From: Hoeflea sp. YIM 152468
GTDB lineage: Bacteria; Pseudomonadota; Alphaproteobacteria; Rhizobiales; Rhizobiaceae
NCBI RefSeq assembly: GCF_029210485.1
Contig: NZ_JARGET010000013.1
Coordinates: 62,001-126,000, forward strand
DNA: 64,000 nucleotides
Direction: 5' to 3'
The notes under the pieces are model-generated. The model searched no databases and had not been told where the DNA came from. It saw nothing but the letters and a program-made list of their open reading frames with translations. Positions within the stretch are counted from its first letter, which is position 1. Each line of letters starts with the position of its first letter. The position numbers and the translations under genes are program-made. Of this stretch, positions 27,693-36,174 are shown in pieces.

Positions 27693-28229
27693 CTCATTCC
27701 TCCCTTGCGTGTCAGGCCTCCACCTACCTTCATCCATCATTTCCGATTTTGCAAAAGGATCAACTGCCAAATCTGGAATAATGCGCCGCTTCGGCACAAA
27801 CAGCGGTCAAAGCCGGTCACCCGGCTTGTCTGCATTGGGCCGAAGCCAGGCCGCCGCACGGGTGACACGGAAGCTTTCTGTCACGCGGCGCAGCAAACTG
27901 GGGGTCCCGGCGGGGTCGGCTTCACCGCTCGATCGACGCGCAAGGCTACAACAAACTGGTTGTCAGCTCGCGGGTTTGCTTTTATAGATTGACCAATCGG
28001 TCGGTTAATTCGATAGGAAGTCCGCTGACAGGGGTGTGAGGGCGGCCCGTCCGCGAACCTTGTTCAACCCATCGTGTATCGGCTTTCAACATGATCGATC
28101 CTGCCAAGTCCGGGTTTCGTGGCGATCAAGTGCGAGATATGCAAGTGGCACTAGGCAGTTACAAATTAATCCCCTAGTTTTCGGGGAAGTCGCGGCTTAG
28201 AATCCGCAAAATTAATCTGGGAGGGTCCA
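27693..28229. other. Divergent regulatory gap between coxS-like and TRAP genes
   Basis: These 537 bases between two divergent operons contain no convincing gene. They hold a GACC-N4-GGTC inverted repeat (see 27988-28009), a CCCC-N8-GGGG hairpin near 28172 and a GGGAGG ribosome site at 28219 just before the TRAP binding-protein gene. Exact promoters were not assigned. Confidence 0.55.
27988..28009. promoter_or_regulatory. Possible TetR-type operator
   Basis: ATTGACCAATCGGTCGGTTA contains the inverted repeat GACC-AATC-GGTC and a second overlapping GGTC/GGTT arm. Such GACC/GGTC palindromes are common TetR-family operators. It lies midway between the divergent molybdenum-hydroxylase and TRAP operons, so it could control either. 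No TetR gene is in the window. Confidence 0.35.
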
Positions 28230-29279
28230 ATGTTAAAACGTAATTTCTTGAAATCCGCAGCGATTGCTGCACTCGCAGTTTCCGCCTTTGGCGCATCGTC
28301 GGTCAGCGCTCTTGCTCAGGAAGTCACACTGCGCATGCACCAGTTTCTGCCTGCGCAGGCCAGTGTGCCGGCTGGCATTCTCATTCCGTGGGCTGAAAAG
28401 ATTGGCACCGACTCGGGCGGACGCATCAAGGTCGAGGTGTTCTCCTCAATGTCGCTCGGCGGCACGCCGCCGCAGCTGATGGACCAGGCACGCGATGGCG
28501 TGGTCGACATTGTCTGGACTCTTCCCGGTTATACGCCTGGCCGTTTCCCCAGTGTCGAAGTGTTTGAACTTCCTTTCATGATGACCAACGCGGAAGCCAC
28601 GTCGCGCGCCTATTGGGAATTGTTCAAGTCCGACATGGAAACCACCGAATTCAAAGGCGTCAAGATTCTCGGCACCTGGGTTCATGGTCCCGGCGTCATT
28701 CATGCCAAGGGCGACGGTGTGCGCAAGCTGGAGGACATGGAAGGCAAGAAGATGCGCGGCCCAACCCGCGTGATCAACAGCTTGCTTGCTGAACTCGGCG
28801 CCGAGCCGGTTGGCATGCCGGTGCCGGCAATTCCGGAAGCCCTCTCCAAGGGCGTCATTGACGGCACCGTGATCCCGTGGGAAGTTACCCCGGCACTCAG
28901 AATTGCGGAACTTGTCGATACGCACACCGAATTCTCGGGTGACCACGCGCTTTACACCGCAGCCTTCGTTCTGGCCATGAACCAGGCCAAGTATGACAGC
29001 CTGCCCGACGACCTCAAGAAGGTCATCGACGACAACTCCGGTCTGGAATTCTCCGGCTATGCAGGCCTGACCCAGGCCGGCTTCGACGCACCAAGCCGCA
29101 AGATTGCCGAGGCCACGGACAACGTCTTCTTGGAGCTTGATGCAACAGAAGTGGCACGCTGGAAAGATGTCGCCGAGAAGGTCCGCGATGACTGGTTCGA
29201 GGAAATGGAATCAAAGGGTATCGACGGTGAGGCACTCTTCGCCAAGGCGCAGGAACTGATCACCAAGCATACCAAATAA
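28230..29279 (+). CDS. TRAP transporter solute-binding protein (DctP type)
   Basis: A 349-residue periplasmic binding protein of the DctP family. The signal peptide MLKRNFLKSAAIAALAVSAF ends at about SALAQE. The conserved carboxylate-binding arginine region is GKKMRGPTRVINSLLAELGA at about residues 172-191. TRAP ligands are mostly carboxylates or sulfonates. The next genes encode a flavin monooxygenase and the two TRAP membrane subunits; the sulfolactate operon is nearby but convergent. The ligand could be sulfolactate or the substrate of the monooxygenase/molybdenum hydroxylase; the sequence does not decide. Confidence 0.9.
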   Translation: MLKRNFLKSAAIAALAVSAFGASSVSALAQEVTLRMHQFLPAQASVPAGILIPWAEKIGTDSGGRIKVEVFSSMSLGGTPPQLMDQARDGVVDIVWTLPGYTPGRFPSVEVFELPFMMTNAEATSRAYWELFKSDMETTEFKGVKILGTWVHGPGVIHAKGDGVRKLEDMEGKKMRGPTRVINSLLAELGAEPVGMPVPAIPEALSKGVIDGTVIPWEVTPALRIAELVDTHTEFSGDHALYTAAFVLAMNQAKYDSLPDDLKKVIDDNSGLEFSGYAGLTQAGFDAPSRKIAEATDNVFLELDATEVARWKDVAEKVRDDWFEEMESKGIDGEALFAKAQELITKHTK

Positions 29280-29298
29280 GTCGACAGCTTTTAGAATG

Positions 29299-29334
29299 CC
29301 GGCGGGGATAGCCGGTTCCAGCTAACCCTGCCGG
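29299..29334 (+). other. Intercistronic hairpin after the TRAP binding-protein gene
   Basis: CCGGC-g-GGG-a-TAGC (29299-29312) pairs with GCTA-a-CCC-t-GCCGG (29321-29334): twelve base pairs with two symmetric single mismatches and an 8-base loop. No uridine tract follows. A stem here could protect the upstream message or reduce read-through so that the binding protein outnumbers the downstream products. Confidence 0.65.
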
Positions 29335-29356
29335 AACCATATTGCGGGTTTCGACC

Positions 29357-30652
29357 ATGACCTTACTTGTTGCAGGCGCCGGCATTGCCGGGCTGACCTT
29401 TGCACTCACCTGCCATCAGATTGGCCTTCGGGTTAAGCTGTTCGAGCAGGTCGATGAAATCCGCCCGCTCGGAGTCGGCATCAACCTTCAGCCACATGCG
29501 ATCCGCGAGTTGACCGAGCTTGGCCTGGAAGGCGAACTCGAAGCCATCGGCATCCGCACCCGCGAAGTTGCCTATTTTTCCAAGCATGGCCGGCCGATCT
29601 GGTCCGAGGCGCGCGGGCTCGAGGCGGGCTATGACTGGCCGCAATGGTCGGTCCACCGCGGCAAGCTGCAACTCATGCTGATGCAGGCCGTGCGCGCCAG
29701 GCTTGGTCCTGGCGCTATCGAAACCGGCTGGAAGGCCACCGGCTATTCGCAGGACGCCGAAGGGCCAACCCTGCATCTTGAAAATCGCAAGGGTCAGACC
29801 AGAACGGAACGCGGCCATGTGCTGGTCGCAGCCGACGGAATTCATTCGGCAATCCGCGCACAGATGAACCCCGAAGAAGGCTCGCCCATCTGGGGCGGGG
29901 CCGTGCTGTGGCGCGCAACCAGCCGTGCCAAGCCGTTCCTGACCGGCGCCACCATGGCCATGGTCGGCCATGAATGGCAAAAGTTCGTGACCTATCCGAT
30001 CTCGGAAGCAGATCCCGGATCAGGCCTCGCCGACATCAACTGGGTGGCCGAAATCAAGAAGGCGCCCGATGCAGCCTGGAACCGCGAGGACTGGAACCGC
30101 CCTGGCGATGTGGCCGATTTTCTTCCCGCGTTCAAAAACTGGAAGTTTGACTGGCTCGACATTCCCGCGCTGATCGGAACTGCCGAACAGATTTATGAGT
30201 ATCCCATGGTCGACCGAAATCCGCTCGACAGCTGGACGGACGGAGCCGTCACGCTGATGGGCGACGCGGCCCATCCAATGTACCCGATCGGCTCAAACGG
30301 AGCGTCCCAGGCAATCCTTGATGCGCGCATTCTGGGCCGGAATCTGGTCAGATCAGGGCTGTCCCCGGCTGCTCTAATCGCCTATGAAGACGAACGTCGG
30401 CCGGCGACCAGCAAGATCGTCGTCGCCAACCGAGGAAACGGACCGGACCAGATCATGCAAGTTGTCGAAGACAAATGCCAGGGGATGTTTGACGCCATCA
30501 CCGATATTATGAGCGCTGAGGACCTCGCCGATCATGCCGCCCGTTACAAGGCTCTGGCCGGGTTCGATCTCCAAACACTCAACGCGCGTCCGCCGTTGAT
30601 CTCGCAAAATGATCGTGTTGGCGGTGGCATCGGGAATGCAGCTCATGTTTGA
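29357..30652 (+). CDS. FAD-dependent monooxygenase (group A, PHBH fold)
   Basis: A 431-residue flavoprotein hydroxylase. It has the dinucleotide-binding motif GAGIAGLTFAL at the N terminus, the DG motif VLVAADGIHSAIR near residue 160, and the GD motif LMGDAAHPMYPIGSNG near residue 297. These three motifs define single-component aromatic hydroxylases (p-hydroxybenzoate, salicylate, 6-hydroxynicotinate and PhzS-like enzymes). I use the ATG at 29357, since the preceding TTG adds only five residues. It lies inside a TRAP operon, and its last 8 bases overlap the small permease subunit. The substrate is unknown; a ring hydroxylation after the nearby molybdenum hydroxylase is a reasonable inference. 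Confidence 0.85.
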   Translation: MTLLVAGAGIAGLTFALTCHQIGLRVKLFEQVDEIRPLGVGINLQPHAIRELTELGLEGELEAIGIRTREVAYFSKHGRPIWSEARGLEAGYDWPQWSVHRGKLQLMLMQAVRARLGPGAIETGWKATGYSQDAEGPTLHLENRKGQTRTERGHVLVAADGIHSAIRAQMNPEEGSPIWGGAVLWRATSRAKPFLTGATMAMVGHEWQKFVTYPISEADPGSGLADINWVAEIKKAPDAAWNREDWNRPGDVADFLPAFKNWKFDWLDIPALIGTAEQIYEYPMVDRNPLDSWTDGAVTLMGDAAHPMYPIGSNGASQAILDARILGRNLVRSGLSPAALIAYEDERRPATSKIVVANRGNGPDQIMQVVEDKCQGMFDAITDIMSAEDLADHAARYKALAGFDLQTLNARPPLISQNDRVGGGIGNAAHV

Positions 30653-31175
30653 GCGCACAGACCGTCTGATGCGGTCGTTTGCCGCCCTGCTGGCCATTCT
30701 GGGCGGGCTGGCGCTGATCGCGGTCATACTGGCCACCGTGACCTCGATCACCGGACGTGCACTGCTCTGGATCGGGCTGGGTCCGATCCGCGGGGATTTC
30801 GAGCTTGTCGAACTGGGCACCGGCTTTGCCGTCTTCTCGTTTCTGCCCTGGGTACAGATAAACCGCCAACACGCCTCCGTGGAAATCATCACCATGCATA
30901 TGAGTGACGGCATCAACCGGCTTATCGATCTGGTTGCCGATCTGCTGATGGTTGCCATTGCGCTTCTGCTGACCTGGAAGCATTGGCAAGGGACCCTCGA
31001 CAAATTCGCCTATGGCGAAACCACATTCATCATCCAGTATCCGCTCTGGTGGGCCTATGCATCCGGCCTGGTCGGCGCGATCGGTTTTGTCGTCATCAGT
31101 TTTTGGTGTCTGGTTCTGAGCGTAAAAGCGCTTGTCACAGGCCGTGATCAGGCCCAAGGAGAGATAGTCCGTTGA
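30645..31175 (+). CDS. TRAP transporter small membrane subunit (DctQ type)
   Basis: This four-span membrane protein of about 176 residues (for example LLAILGGLALIAVILATVTSI, LLMVAIALLLTW and WWAYASGLVGAIGFVVISFW) is the DctQ family member that pairs with the large subunit. The start is ambiguous: ATG codons at 30609, 30636 and 30645 are all in frame. I prefer 30645 because GGGA lies ten bases before it and the product then begins MFERTDRLMRSF, a normal DctQ N terminus. It overlaps both the monooxygenase (8 bases) and the large subunit (4 bases). Confidence 0.85.
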   Translation: MFERTDRLMRSFAALLAILGGLALIAVILATVTSITGRALLWIGLGPIRGDFELVELGTGFAVFSFLPWVQINRQHASVEIITMHMSDGINRLIDLVADLLMVAIALLLTWKHWQGTLDKFAYGETTFIIQYPLWWAYASGLVGAIGFVVISFWCLVLSVKALVTGRDQAQGEIVR

Positions 31176-32494
31176 GCAATATAGACATTGCACTTCTCTC
31201 CTTTCCGGTTCTGCTGCTGTTGATTTTCCTGCGCATTCCGATCGGACTTGCCATGCTGATCACCGGCATTGGCGGCAGCTATTTCATCAACGGCTCGTTC
31301 CTGATGATTTTCGCCCAGCTCAAGAACCTGACCTGGGGCACGTTTTCCAGCTACTCTCTGTCCATCATTCCGTTGTTTTTGCTGATGGGCCAGTTCGCCA
31401 CCCTGGGTGGCATGTCCCAGGCCCTGTTCAAGGCGGCCGAGACCTGGATGGGGCACAAGAAGGGTGGCGTCGCCATGGCGGCGGTTGGTGCCTGCGCCGG
31501 CTTTGGCGCTATCTGCGGCTCATCACTGGCCACCGCCGCGACCATGGGCCAGGTCGCCCTGCCCGAACTCAAGCGTTACGGCTATTCCGGTGAGCTCGCC
31601 ACCGGCGCACTGGCCGCCGGCGGCACGCTCGGCATTCTGATTCCGCCGTCGGTGATCCTCGTCATCTATGCCATTCTGACCGAACAGAACATCGCCAAAC
31701 TGTTTGTTGCCGCCTTCATCCCGGGCATTCTGGCGGCGATCGGCTATATGATCGCCATTGCCATCTATGTCCGGCTGAAGCCGGGCTCTGCCGGAAGCCG
31801 GCAACGCGCGTCCTATTCCGAGCGGTTCCGCAGCCTGATCGCGGTCGGGCCGGTTCTCATCGTCTTCATCGCCGTCGTCGGTGGCATCTACGGCGGCATT
31901 TTCACCCCGACCGAAGCCGCCGCCATCGGCGCGTTCGGCACCGGCGTCATTGCACTGTTCAATCGCGGGCTGAACCGGTCGACCTTGGTGACCTCCATTC
32001 TCGCCACTGCCAGCGCCACCGGCATGATCTTTCTCATCGTCTTTGGCGCCGGGGTCTACAATGCATTTCTGGCGCTGAGCCAATTGCCCCAGACCGCTGC
32101 CGCCTATGTCGGCAACCAGGACTTCAATCCTTGGCTGATCATGGTTGTGGTGCTGCTGCTCTATCTCGTCTTCGGCTGCATCATGGACTCGCTCTCGATG
32201 ATCCTGCTCACCGTGCCGATTTTCTTCCCGATCATGGCGGCGCTGGATTTCGGCCTGACGCCCGAGGAATTCGCGCTCTGGTTCGGCATCATCGTTCTGA
32301 TCGTGGTCGAGGTCGGGTTGATAACACCACCGGTGGGCATGAATCTGTTTGTCATCAATTCCATGGCAAAGGACACGCCTCTCTCAGCCACCTATCGAGG
32401 CGTGTTTCCGTTCGTGCTCACTGACATCGTCCGCGTCGCCATCCTGACCATGTTCCCGGCCATCACGCTTGTTGCTGTCAGGTTGCTTTACTGA
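31172..32494 (+). CDS. TRAP transporter large membrane subunit (DctM type)
   Basis: A 440-residue protein with about twelve membrane spans, the transport subunit driven by a sodium or proton gradient. Family landmarks are LLMGQFATLGGMSQALF, GAICGSSLATAATMGQVALPELKRYGY, LAAGGTLGILIPPSVILVIYA and the late ITPPVGMNLFVINSM. The start is a TTG overlapping the TGA of the small subunit (TTGA at 31172-31175) with an AAGGAGAG ribosome site upstream, so translation is coupled. Confidence 0.92.
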   Translation: MSNIDIALLSFPVLLLLIFLRIPIGLAMLITGIGGSYFINGSFLMIFAQLKNLTWGTFSSYSLSIIPLFLLMGQFATLGGMSQALFKAAETWMGHKKGGVAMAAVGACAGFGAICGSSLATAATMGQVALPELKRYGYSGELATGALAAGGTLGILIPPSVILVIYAILTEQNIAKLFVAAFIPGILAAIGYMIAIAIYVRLKPGSAGSRQRASYSERFRSLIAVGPVLIVFIAVVGGIYGGIFTPTEAAAIGAFGTGVIALFNRGLNRSTLVTSILATASATGMIFLIVFGAGVYNAFLALSQLPQTAAAYVGNQDFNPWLIMVVVLLLYLVFGCIMDSLSMILLTVPIFFPIMAALDFGLTPEEFALWFGIIVLIVVEVGLITPPVGMNLFVINSMAKDTPLSATYRGVFPFVLTDIVRVAILTMFPAITLVAVRLLY

Positions 32495-32520
32495 ACCCGC
32501 CGCAACGAAATTCGGGCCCT

Positions 32521-32632
32521 CATGCGCATGCATGTCACGCAAAACTGTGCAGCGGTTTTGCGGCAACGACATGCGTAAACAAGGAGCCTAAGGCGCGTCA
32601 CCCGGAACCGGTTTGATGCGGCGCGTTTTAGC
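32521..32632. repeat. Rhizobial-type intergenic palindromic element
   Basis: Between the convergent TRAP and sulfolactate operons. Two nested stems are seen: an outer GCATGTC (32530-32536)/GACATGC (32568-32574) and an inner perfect CGCAAAAC (32538-32545)/GTTTTGCG (32555-32562) around TGTGCAGCG. The right-hand part continues AAGGAGCCTAAGGCGCGTC. From memory, this closely resembles a dispersed palindromic repeat common in intergenic regions of Rhizobiales (GTTTTGCGACAACGACATGC type). It may act as a bidirectional terminator here. Confidence 0.6.
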
Positions 32633-32636
32633 GGTC

Positions 32637-33641
32637 TCAGAGACCGATGCCGCGAATGGACTCTGCCAGGTCTGCCTCCACCGGGATCCCGTTCTCGACA
32701 TAACCGGCGCGGATCTGCTGCCGACGGCGGCCTGGCAGCCGCGCGCCTTCGGTGCCTGCCACCATCCCGGCCATCAACGCCATTCGCTCAGCCCCCCCTG
32801 GCCCGAAGGCATCGGGATCGATGGCGATGATCGCCTGACCGGTCCCCGGAGGGTCGCCCTTGTCATCGAAATAGGATGTGGCCTGCCAGGCGTAATTGGC
32901 GCCCGTCAGCCCCGCACACAGCAGCTCCACCATCAGCGCCAGAGCTGTGCCTTTGGCATCTCCCAGCGGGATCATCGTACCGGCAAGCGCTGCCTTGGCA
33001 TCGGTCGTCGGGTTGCCGTCAAGATCCAGCGCCCAACCTTCCGGAATTGCCTCGTTCTTCTGTGCCGCAGCCATGATCTTGCCGCGCGCCACCTTCGACA
33101 GCGAAATGTCGATCACCACCGGGGCGCCATCAGACAGCGGCGCCGCAAAGGCAATCGGATCGGTCCCGAACAGCGCCCGGTTGCCGCCCCATGGCGCCAT
33201 CGCCGCCGGTGCATTGGCGACCATCAGCGCGGCAATACCACGCTCGGCCAGCGCCTCGACAATCACTCCCGCCACACCACAATGATGCGACCGGCGGATA
33301 CCGGCGATGGCAATCCCTTGCGCTTTTGCGGCATCGGGCAGCCAGTCGAGTGCCAGATCGAGTGCCGGATAGGCAAAGCCATTGCCGGCATCGATTGCCA
33401 GCGCGCCCGGCCGCAGGGTCTCACCCGTGGGTATGGCCATACCGTCGACCTTTCCCGCCTTTGCCTGCGCCGAATAGGCCGCAACCCGCCTGAGCCCGTG
33501 GCCACTCTGCCCGGCCAGTTCGGCCGCCAGCAGCGCCCGCGCCACCGAAGCCGCATTGGCCTCAGACGTGCCGCTACGCCTGAGCGCTGCAACTATCAAC
33601 GCGGTGACGGCATCGGGCGTCATTGTCACCATGTCGCTCAT
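32637..33641 (-). CDS. comC: Ldh2-family dehydrogenase, probable (R)-sulfolactate dehydrogenase
   Basis: A 334-residue enzyme of the Ldh2/malate dehydrogenase family, which uses NAD(P)H to interconvert 2-hydroxy and 2-keto acids. Family marks are the catalytic RRSHHCGVAGVIVEALAERG near residue 115, the MAPWGGNRALFGTDPIAFAAP segment and DGNPTTDAKAAL. In sulfolactate degraders ComC reduces sulfopyruvate to (R)-sulfolactate. The specific assignment rests on context: it is the last gene of the suyA-suyB-slcC-comC operon and overlaps the preceding gene by four bases. Malate or ureidoglycolate dehydrogenase activity is the alternative. Confidence 0.75.
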   Translation of the reverse strand: MSDMVTMTPDAVTALIVAALRRSGTSEANAASVARALLAAELAGQSGHGLRRVAAYSAQAKAGKVDGMAIPTGETLRPGALAIDAGNGFAYPALDLALDWLPDAAKAQGIAIAGIRRSHHCGVAGVIVEALAERGIAALMVANAPAAMAPWGGNRALFGTDPIAFAAPLSDGAPVVIDISLSKVARGKIMAAAQKNEAIPEGWALDLDGNPTTDAKAALAGTMIPLGDAKGTALALMVELLCAGLTGANYAWQATSYFDDKGDPPGTGQAIIAIDPDAFGPGGAERMALMAGMVAGTEGARLPGRRRQQIRAGYVENGIPVEADLAESIRGIGL

Positions 33642-34570
33642 GTCTTGCTCCCCAGCGCTTCCAGCACTTTCTCGGCGATCAGATGACTGACCCGCAGATT
33701 GGATTCGTCGGTAACGCCGGCGATATGCGGTGTCAGCACCAGATTGCCGAGACCCTTGAACTTTGCGCCGGCTTCCTTGGTCAGCGGCTCGGCTTCGAAC
33801 ACGTCGAGCGCGGCTCCACCCAGCGCGCCCGCCTTCAACGCGTCTGCGAGCGCCGGTTCATCGACGAGACCGCCCCGCGCTGCATTGATGAGGATTGCAT
33901 CCGACTTCATGCTCGACAACGCCCTGGCGTCAATCATGTACCGGGTCGCTTCCGTCAGCGGCGTATGCAGCGAGACCACATCACCAAGTTCCAGCACTGC
34001 ATCGAGCGAGACATTGCGGGCGATCTGCCAGCCAGGATGATCGGCCAACAGATAGGGATCGCAGGCGACAACGTGCATGCCCAACATATGCGCCCGCCAG
34101 GCGACTTCGCGTGCAATCGAGCCATAGCCGACAAGACCGATGGTCTTGCCGGCGAGTTCGCGCCCCATCAGCGACTGGCGCGGCCAGCCACCCGCCGCGA
34201 CCTCGGCCGAACGCAGAAACGCACCGCGCAACAGCATCGACGCGGTGGTGATGACATATTCGGCGACCGACAAATCATTGGCTCCGGTGGCCGGAATCAC
34301 CGGGATCGATCTCGCCCTGCAGGCCGCGACATCGATATTGTCGAGCCCGACGCCCAGCCGTCCCACGACACGCAGTTTCGGCCCCATGCTCAAAACAGAT
34401 TCGCCCACCTGGGTGCGATTGCGCACGATCAGGGCCCGCGCTGATGTCAGCAGAGAATGCAGTGCCGCCGGATCGTCGACCAGTTCCGGATCATAATGTG
34501 TCTCGTAAAGCTGAGCGAGGCGGGCAACCGCCGCCTCGTCCATGAATTCAGTGATGACGATATCAGCCAT
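33638..34570 (-). CDS. slcC: D-2-hydroxyacid dehydrogenase, probable (S)-sulfolactate dehydrogenase
   Basis: A 310-residue NAD-dependent dehydrogenase of the D-isomer-specific 2-hydroxyacid family, related to phosphoglycerate dehydrogenase without its regulatory domain. It has the Rossmann motif GLVGYGSIAREVAWRAHML, the catalytic Arg in NAARGGLVDEPAL, the Glu in VFEAEPL and the His in LTPHIAGVTDESN. In known sulfolactate pathways SlcC oxidises (S)-sulfolactate to sulfopyruvate, which ComC then reduces to the R form. It starts 20 bases after suyB and overlaps comC by four bases. The specific substrate is inferred from this operon. Confidence 0.78.
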   Translation of the reverse strand: MADIVITEFMDEAAVARLAQLYETHYDPELVDDPAALHSLLTSARALIVRNRTQVGESVLSMGPKLRVVGRLGVGLDNIDVAACRARSIPVIPATGANDLSVAEYVITTASMLLRGAFLRSAEVAAGGWPRQSLMGRELAGKTIGLVGYGSIAREVAWRAHMLGMHVVACDPYLLADHPGWQIARNVSLDAVLELGDVVSLHTPLTEATRYMIDARALSSMKSDAILINAARGGLVDEPALADALKAGALGGAALDVFEAEPLTKEAGAKFKGLGNLVLTPHIAGVTDESNLRVSHLIAEKVLEALGSKT

Positions 34571-34589
34571 GATGAACTCGGTCTGTTGG

Positions 34590-35771
34590 TCAGGCGCTGC
34601 GATAGAGTTTCGTCATGGAGAATTCGCGGTGCCCGAGCGCTTCGGCTGCGGTGGCGCGACCGTTGGACGTGCGGATGATCATCTCGATCAGCGCGTCCCC
34701 GGCCTCGTCGATGGTCATGTCCCGGCGCAGAATGCCCGAGACGTCGACATCGACATGCTCGCTCATGGTCCTGACCGTGCGCGGGTTGGCGCTGATCTTG
34801 ATCACCGGCACGATCGGATTGCCGACCACATTTCCCTGACCTGTGGGGAAGGTGTGCACCACATAGCCGCCCGCCGCCATCAGGGTCACGCATTCCGCCG
34901 CCGCTGAGGAAGAGTCCATGAAATACAGCCCCTTGCCCGATTGAGGCGCTTCCGCCGGCTCAAGGATGTCGATATATTTCGACGTCCGGCCAATCTTTTC
35001 GAGATTGCCCAGCGCCTTTTCCTCGATCGTGGTCAGGCCGCCCTCGATATTGCCCTTGGTCGGCTGGCTGTCGGAGAGATCGTCGGTCTGGTGAGCGAAG
35101 ATGACGTCGTCCTGATAGGCCTTCCACATCGCATACCAGCGGTCGCCGACCTCATCACTGATGGCGCGGGCCTTGCAGATGTGCTCCGCCCCGGTGATTT
35201 CCGAGGTTTCGCCAAAGCAGCCATAGATACCTTCAGGCAGCAGCTTGTCATACATATTGCCCACAGTCGGACAGGAGCCGAGCCCGGTCGTGGTGTCACT
35301 CTCGCCGCATTTGGTTGAAATCCACAAGTCCGAGATCGGACATTCCTCGCGCTGCAACTCGGAGGCAAAATGCACGTACTCCTTGGCCACGCGCGAAGCG
35401 TCCATGATGGTCTTGAGATCACCATTCTGCTCGATCGAGAAACCGCTCACCGGCTTGCCGGTGGCAGCAATGCCATCGACAATCTTCTTGGTCCAGCCCG
35501 GCTCGATGCCGATCACCACCACCGCGGCGACATTCGGGTTGGCGCCGGTGCCGATCATGGTGCGGAAATGCAGATCCAGATCCTCGCCGAACTGCAGCCG
35601 GCCATAGGCATGCGGCAAGGCCAGCGTGCCCTTGATGTTGTTGGCGACAGCTTCGCAGGCCGCATTGGAGATATCATCCACCGGCAGGATGATGACGTGA
35701 TTGCGAACCCCCACCCGGCCGTTTTCGCGACGGTAGCCCTGAAACGTCATGTTGGAATAACTCGTTGCCAT
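34590..35771 (-). CDS. suyB: (R)-sulfolactate sulfo-lyase, large subunit
   Basis: SuyB with SuyA cleaves (R)-3-sulfolactate to pyruvate and sulfite in the cytoplasm. The 393-residue protein belongs to the UxaA large-subunit family (altronate/galactarate dehydratases). Visible marks are the opening [49 protein letters not shown] and [31 protein letters not shown] start at the ATG at 35771, where homology begins, ten bases after suyA. The call of SuyB over altronate dehydratase rests on the separate small subunit, the two flanking hydroxyacid dehydrogenases and overall resemblance to recalled SuyB proteins. Confidence 0.82.
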   Translation of the reverse strand: MATSYSNMTFQGYRRENGRVGVRNHVIILPVDDISNAACEAVANNIKGTLALPHAYGRLQFGEDLDLHFRTMIGTGANPNVAAVVVIGIEPGWTKKIVDGIAATGKPVSGFSIEQNGDLKTIMDASRVAKEYVHFASELQREECPISDLWISTKCGESDTTTGLGSCPTVGNMYDKLLPEGIYGCFGETSEITGAEHICKARAISDEVGDRWYAMWKAYQDDVIFAHQTDDLSDSQPTKGNIEGGLTTIEEKALGNLEKIGRTSKYIDILEPAEAPQSGKGLYFMDSSSAAAECVTLMAAGGYVVHTFPTGQGNVVGNPIVPVIKISANPRTVRTMSEHVDVDVSGILRRDMTIDEAGDALIEMIIRTSNGRATAAEALGHREFSMTKLYRSA

Positions 35772-35781
35772 GATCGGCCTC

Positions 35782-36069
35782 CTACCAGCGCTTGGTTTTG
35801 AGATTGTGGGTGTGGACATGGGCGCCCTTCTCCACGTCGGCGACGAACTTGCCGATGTCCTCACCGTATTTGATCGCCGTGTCGCCCGAGCCAATGTCCT
35901 TGAGCGCGATCTTGTGGCCGATCGGCACATCTGACTTCGACACCAGCTCGAAGCTCGAATTGTCATGCGTGATCACGCACAGCATCTTGGTGCCCGCGGC
36001 CAGGCCTTCAACAACAACAACGCCGACATTGTCCGCGTGATCATGAACCAACAAATGAGGGGTGCTCAC
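35782..36069 (-). CDS. suyA: (R)-sulfolactate sulfo-lyase, small subunit
   Basis: A 95-residue SAF-domain protein, the small subunit paired with SuyB. It has the SAF core [26 protein letters not shown] and a C terminus [12 protein letters not shown] that I recall as typical of SuyA. The start is a GTG at 36067-36069 behind a strong AGGAGGACACTC ribosome site; no in-frame ATG precedes it. First gene of the suyA-suyB-slcC-comC operon, divergent from the GntR regulator, with an AT-rich palindrome between them. Confidence 0.85.
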   Translation of the reverse strand: MSTPHLLVHDHADNVGVVVVEGLAAGTKMLCVITHDNSSFELVSKSDVPIGHKIALKDIGSGDTAIKYGEDIGKFVADVEKGAHVHTHNLKTKRW

Positions 36070-36115
36070 GAGTGTCCTCCTGGGTAGATAATGTGGACGC
36101 TGTCACCTTTTGATG

Positions 36116-36146
36116 GACAGGTCTTATATAAGATATAAGATATAGC
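36116..36146. promoter_or_regulatory. Operator/promoter candidate between suyA and its regulator
   Basis: In the 105-base divergent gap, TCTTATATAAGA (36122-36133) is a perfect 12-base palindrome, followed by a direct repeat of ATATAAGAT (three TATAAGA-like units through 36145). The AT-rich block stands out against its surroundings. It is well placed to be the binding site of the GntR/UTRA protein and to overlap both promoters. Confidence 0.65.
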
Positions 36147-36174
36147 GGACGCAGAATGTCAACCGGGGTTGGAC

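Noticed and set aside
27705-27992. Two overlapping plus-strand frames in the coxS/TRAP gap
   Set aside because: Both translations are Arg/Gly/Ser-rich without family features; the region is better explained as regulatory.
34590-36069. Altronate dehydratase (UxaA) split into two subunits
   Set aside because: No uronate genes are nearby; the two sulfolactate-type dehydrogenases and the SuyA-like small subunit favour sulfo-lyase. Not fully excluded.
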